Assembly (NCBI GenBank): GCA_009697555.1
Contig: WLQV01000093.1
Span: forward strand, 1-5,132
DNA: 5,132 nt
Reading direction: 5' to 3'
DNA from: Actinomycetota bacterium
Lineage (GTDB): Bacteria; Actinomycetota; Actinomycetes; Nanopelagicales; Nanopelagicaceae
Shown: positions 4,662-5,132 of the stretch, piece by piece
Numbering within the stretch: position 1 is the first letter of the stretch
Layout of the letters: each line of letters starts with the position of its first letter
The notes under the pieces: generated by a model
What the model saw: the letters and a program-made list of their open reading frames with translations, nothing else
What the model was told of the DNA's origin: nothing
The model's database searches: none
Translations under genes and position numbers: made by a program

Positions 4662-5132
4662 ATGGCCGAGATGACAATCCGACCCGAAGAGATCCGTGAT
4701 GCCCTGGCAACATTTGCCAAGTCATACGATCCAGGCGTCGCCACTCGTGATGAAGTGGGAACAGTCACTGAAGCAGGTGACGGCATCGCTCGTATCGAGG
4801 GTCTGCCATCCACCATGGCTAACGAACTTCTTAAGTTTGAGAATGGCACACTGGCACTAGCGCTGAACCTCGATGTTCGCGAAATCGGTGCGGTTATTCT
4901 CGGTGACACAACTGGAATTGAAGAAGGAACACCAGTGCACCGCACCGGTGAAATTCTCTCGGTACCAGTTGGTGATGGCTTCCTTGGTCGCGTTGTTGAT
5001 GCGCTAGGAAATCCGATCGATGGCAAAGGCGAAATCAAAGCCGAAGCGCGTCGCGCCCTTGAATTACAGGCACCATCAGTAGTTCAGCGCCAACCAGTTA
5101 AGGAGCCGCTAGCTACTGGTATTAAGGCGATC
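4662..5132 (+). CDS. atpA: F1Fo ATP synthase subunit alpha, N-terminal part (partial)
   Basis: The first 157 codons of subunit alpha are present and the frame is still open at the window end. The N-terminal helix ([18 protein letters not shown]) binds delta. The beta-barrel domain covers about 27-93, with [20 protein letters not shown] at 30-49 and [11 protein letters not shown] at 53-63. The start of the nucleotide-binding domain follows, with [19 protein letters not shown] at 103-121 and [15 protein letters not shown] at 132-146, all strongly conserved in AtpA. The Walker A (P-loop) would lie about 15-20 residues beyond the edge, so nucleotide binding cannot be checked here. Alpha alternates with beta in the F1 hexamer and carries non-catalytic nucleotide sites. 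AGAGGAG at 4649-4655, six bases before ATG, sets the start. The 48-base gap after atpH has no visible terminator. Confidence 0.97.
   Translation, partial: MAEMTIRPEEIRDALATFAKSYDPGVATRDEVGTVTEAGDGIARIEGLPSTMANELLKFENGTLALALNLDVREIGAVILGDTTGIEEGTPVHRTGEILSVPVGDGFLGRVVDALGNPIDGKGEIKAEARRALELQAPSVVQRQPVKEPLATGIKAI

Noticed and set aside
4634..5038. Long open reading frame on the minus strand opposite the start of atpA
   Set aside because: It is antisense to a strongly conserved AtpA sequence, is rich in Ser, Arg and Pro as expected of a codon shadow, and shows no domain.

Overview
This window is one strand of an ordinary-looking actinobacterial chromosome region: the front of the F1Fo ATP synthase operon with its usual upstream neighbours, all on the + strand. 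The order is glyA 3' end, a polyprenyl-phosphate GlcNAc-1-phosphate transferase (WecA/TagO type), atpI, atpZ, atpB (a), atpE (c), atpF (b), atpH (delta) and the start of atpA (alpha). The next genes would be expected to be the rest of atpA, then atpG, atpD and atpC.

Organism: a WecA-like transferase directly before atpI/atpB, a long (281 aa) delta subunit, and subunit b and c sequences of Streptomyces-like character point to Actinobacteria. Base composition looks close to 50% GC by eye, low for the phylum, and intergenic spaces are short. This would fit a small-genome planktonic actinobacterium (Nanopelagicales/acI or a similar freshwater or marine group), but that is inference. Separate b and delta genes argue against Mycobacteriales, where they are fused.

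Layout: 1-146 glyA tail; 182-1282 WecA-like membrane enzyme; 1279-1701 AtpI, coupled by an ATGA overlap; 1693-1737 a 15-bp tandem repeat that triplicates the atpI stop codon; 1754-1999 AtpZ; 2000-2143 the only sizeable gap, holding a candidate promoter and several mutually exclusive pairing segments, one of them complementary to the atpB Shine-Dalgarno; 2144-2926 atpB, probably from a TTG start; 2934-2955 a hairpin before atpE; 2976-3179 atpE; 3214-3765 atpF; 3768-4613 atpH; 4662-5132 atpA (cut by the window end).

How they work together: AtpB and the AtpE ring form the proton path of Fo, AtpF is the peripheral stalk anchored to F1 by AtpH, and AtpA is the non-catalytic alpha subunit of the F1 head. 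AtpI and AtpZ are small membrane proteins linked to c-ring assembly or ion supply. The upstream enzyme starts lipid-linked cell-envelope glycans and is only a neighbour, although translationally coupled to atpI. I found no mobile element, CRISPR array, tRNA or rRNA, and no clearly new system. The points most worth a second look are the atpB leader, the duplicated atpI stop region, the alanine-substituted c-ring motif, the internally duplicated delta subunit and the atpB-atpE hairpin.
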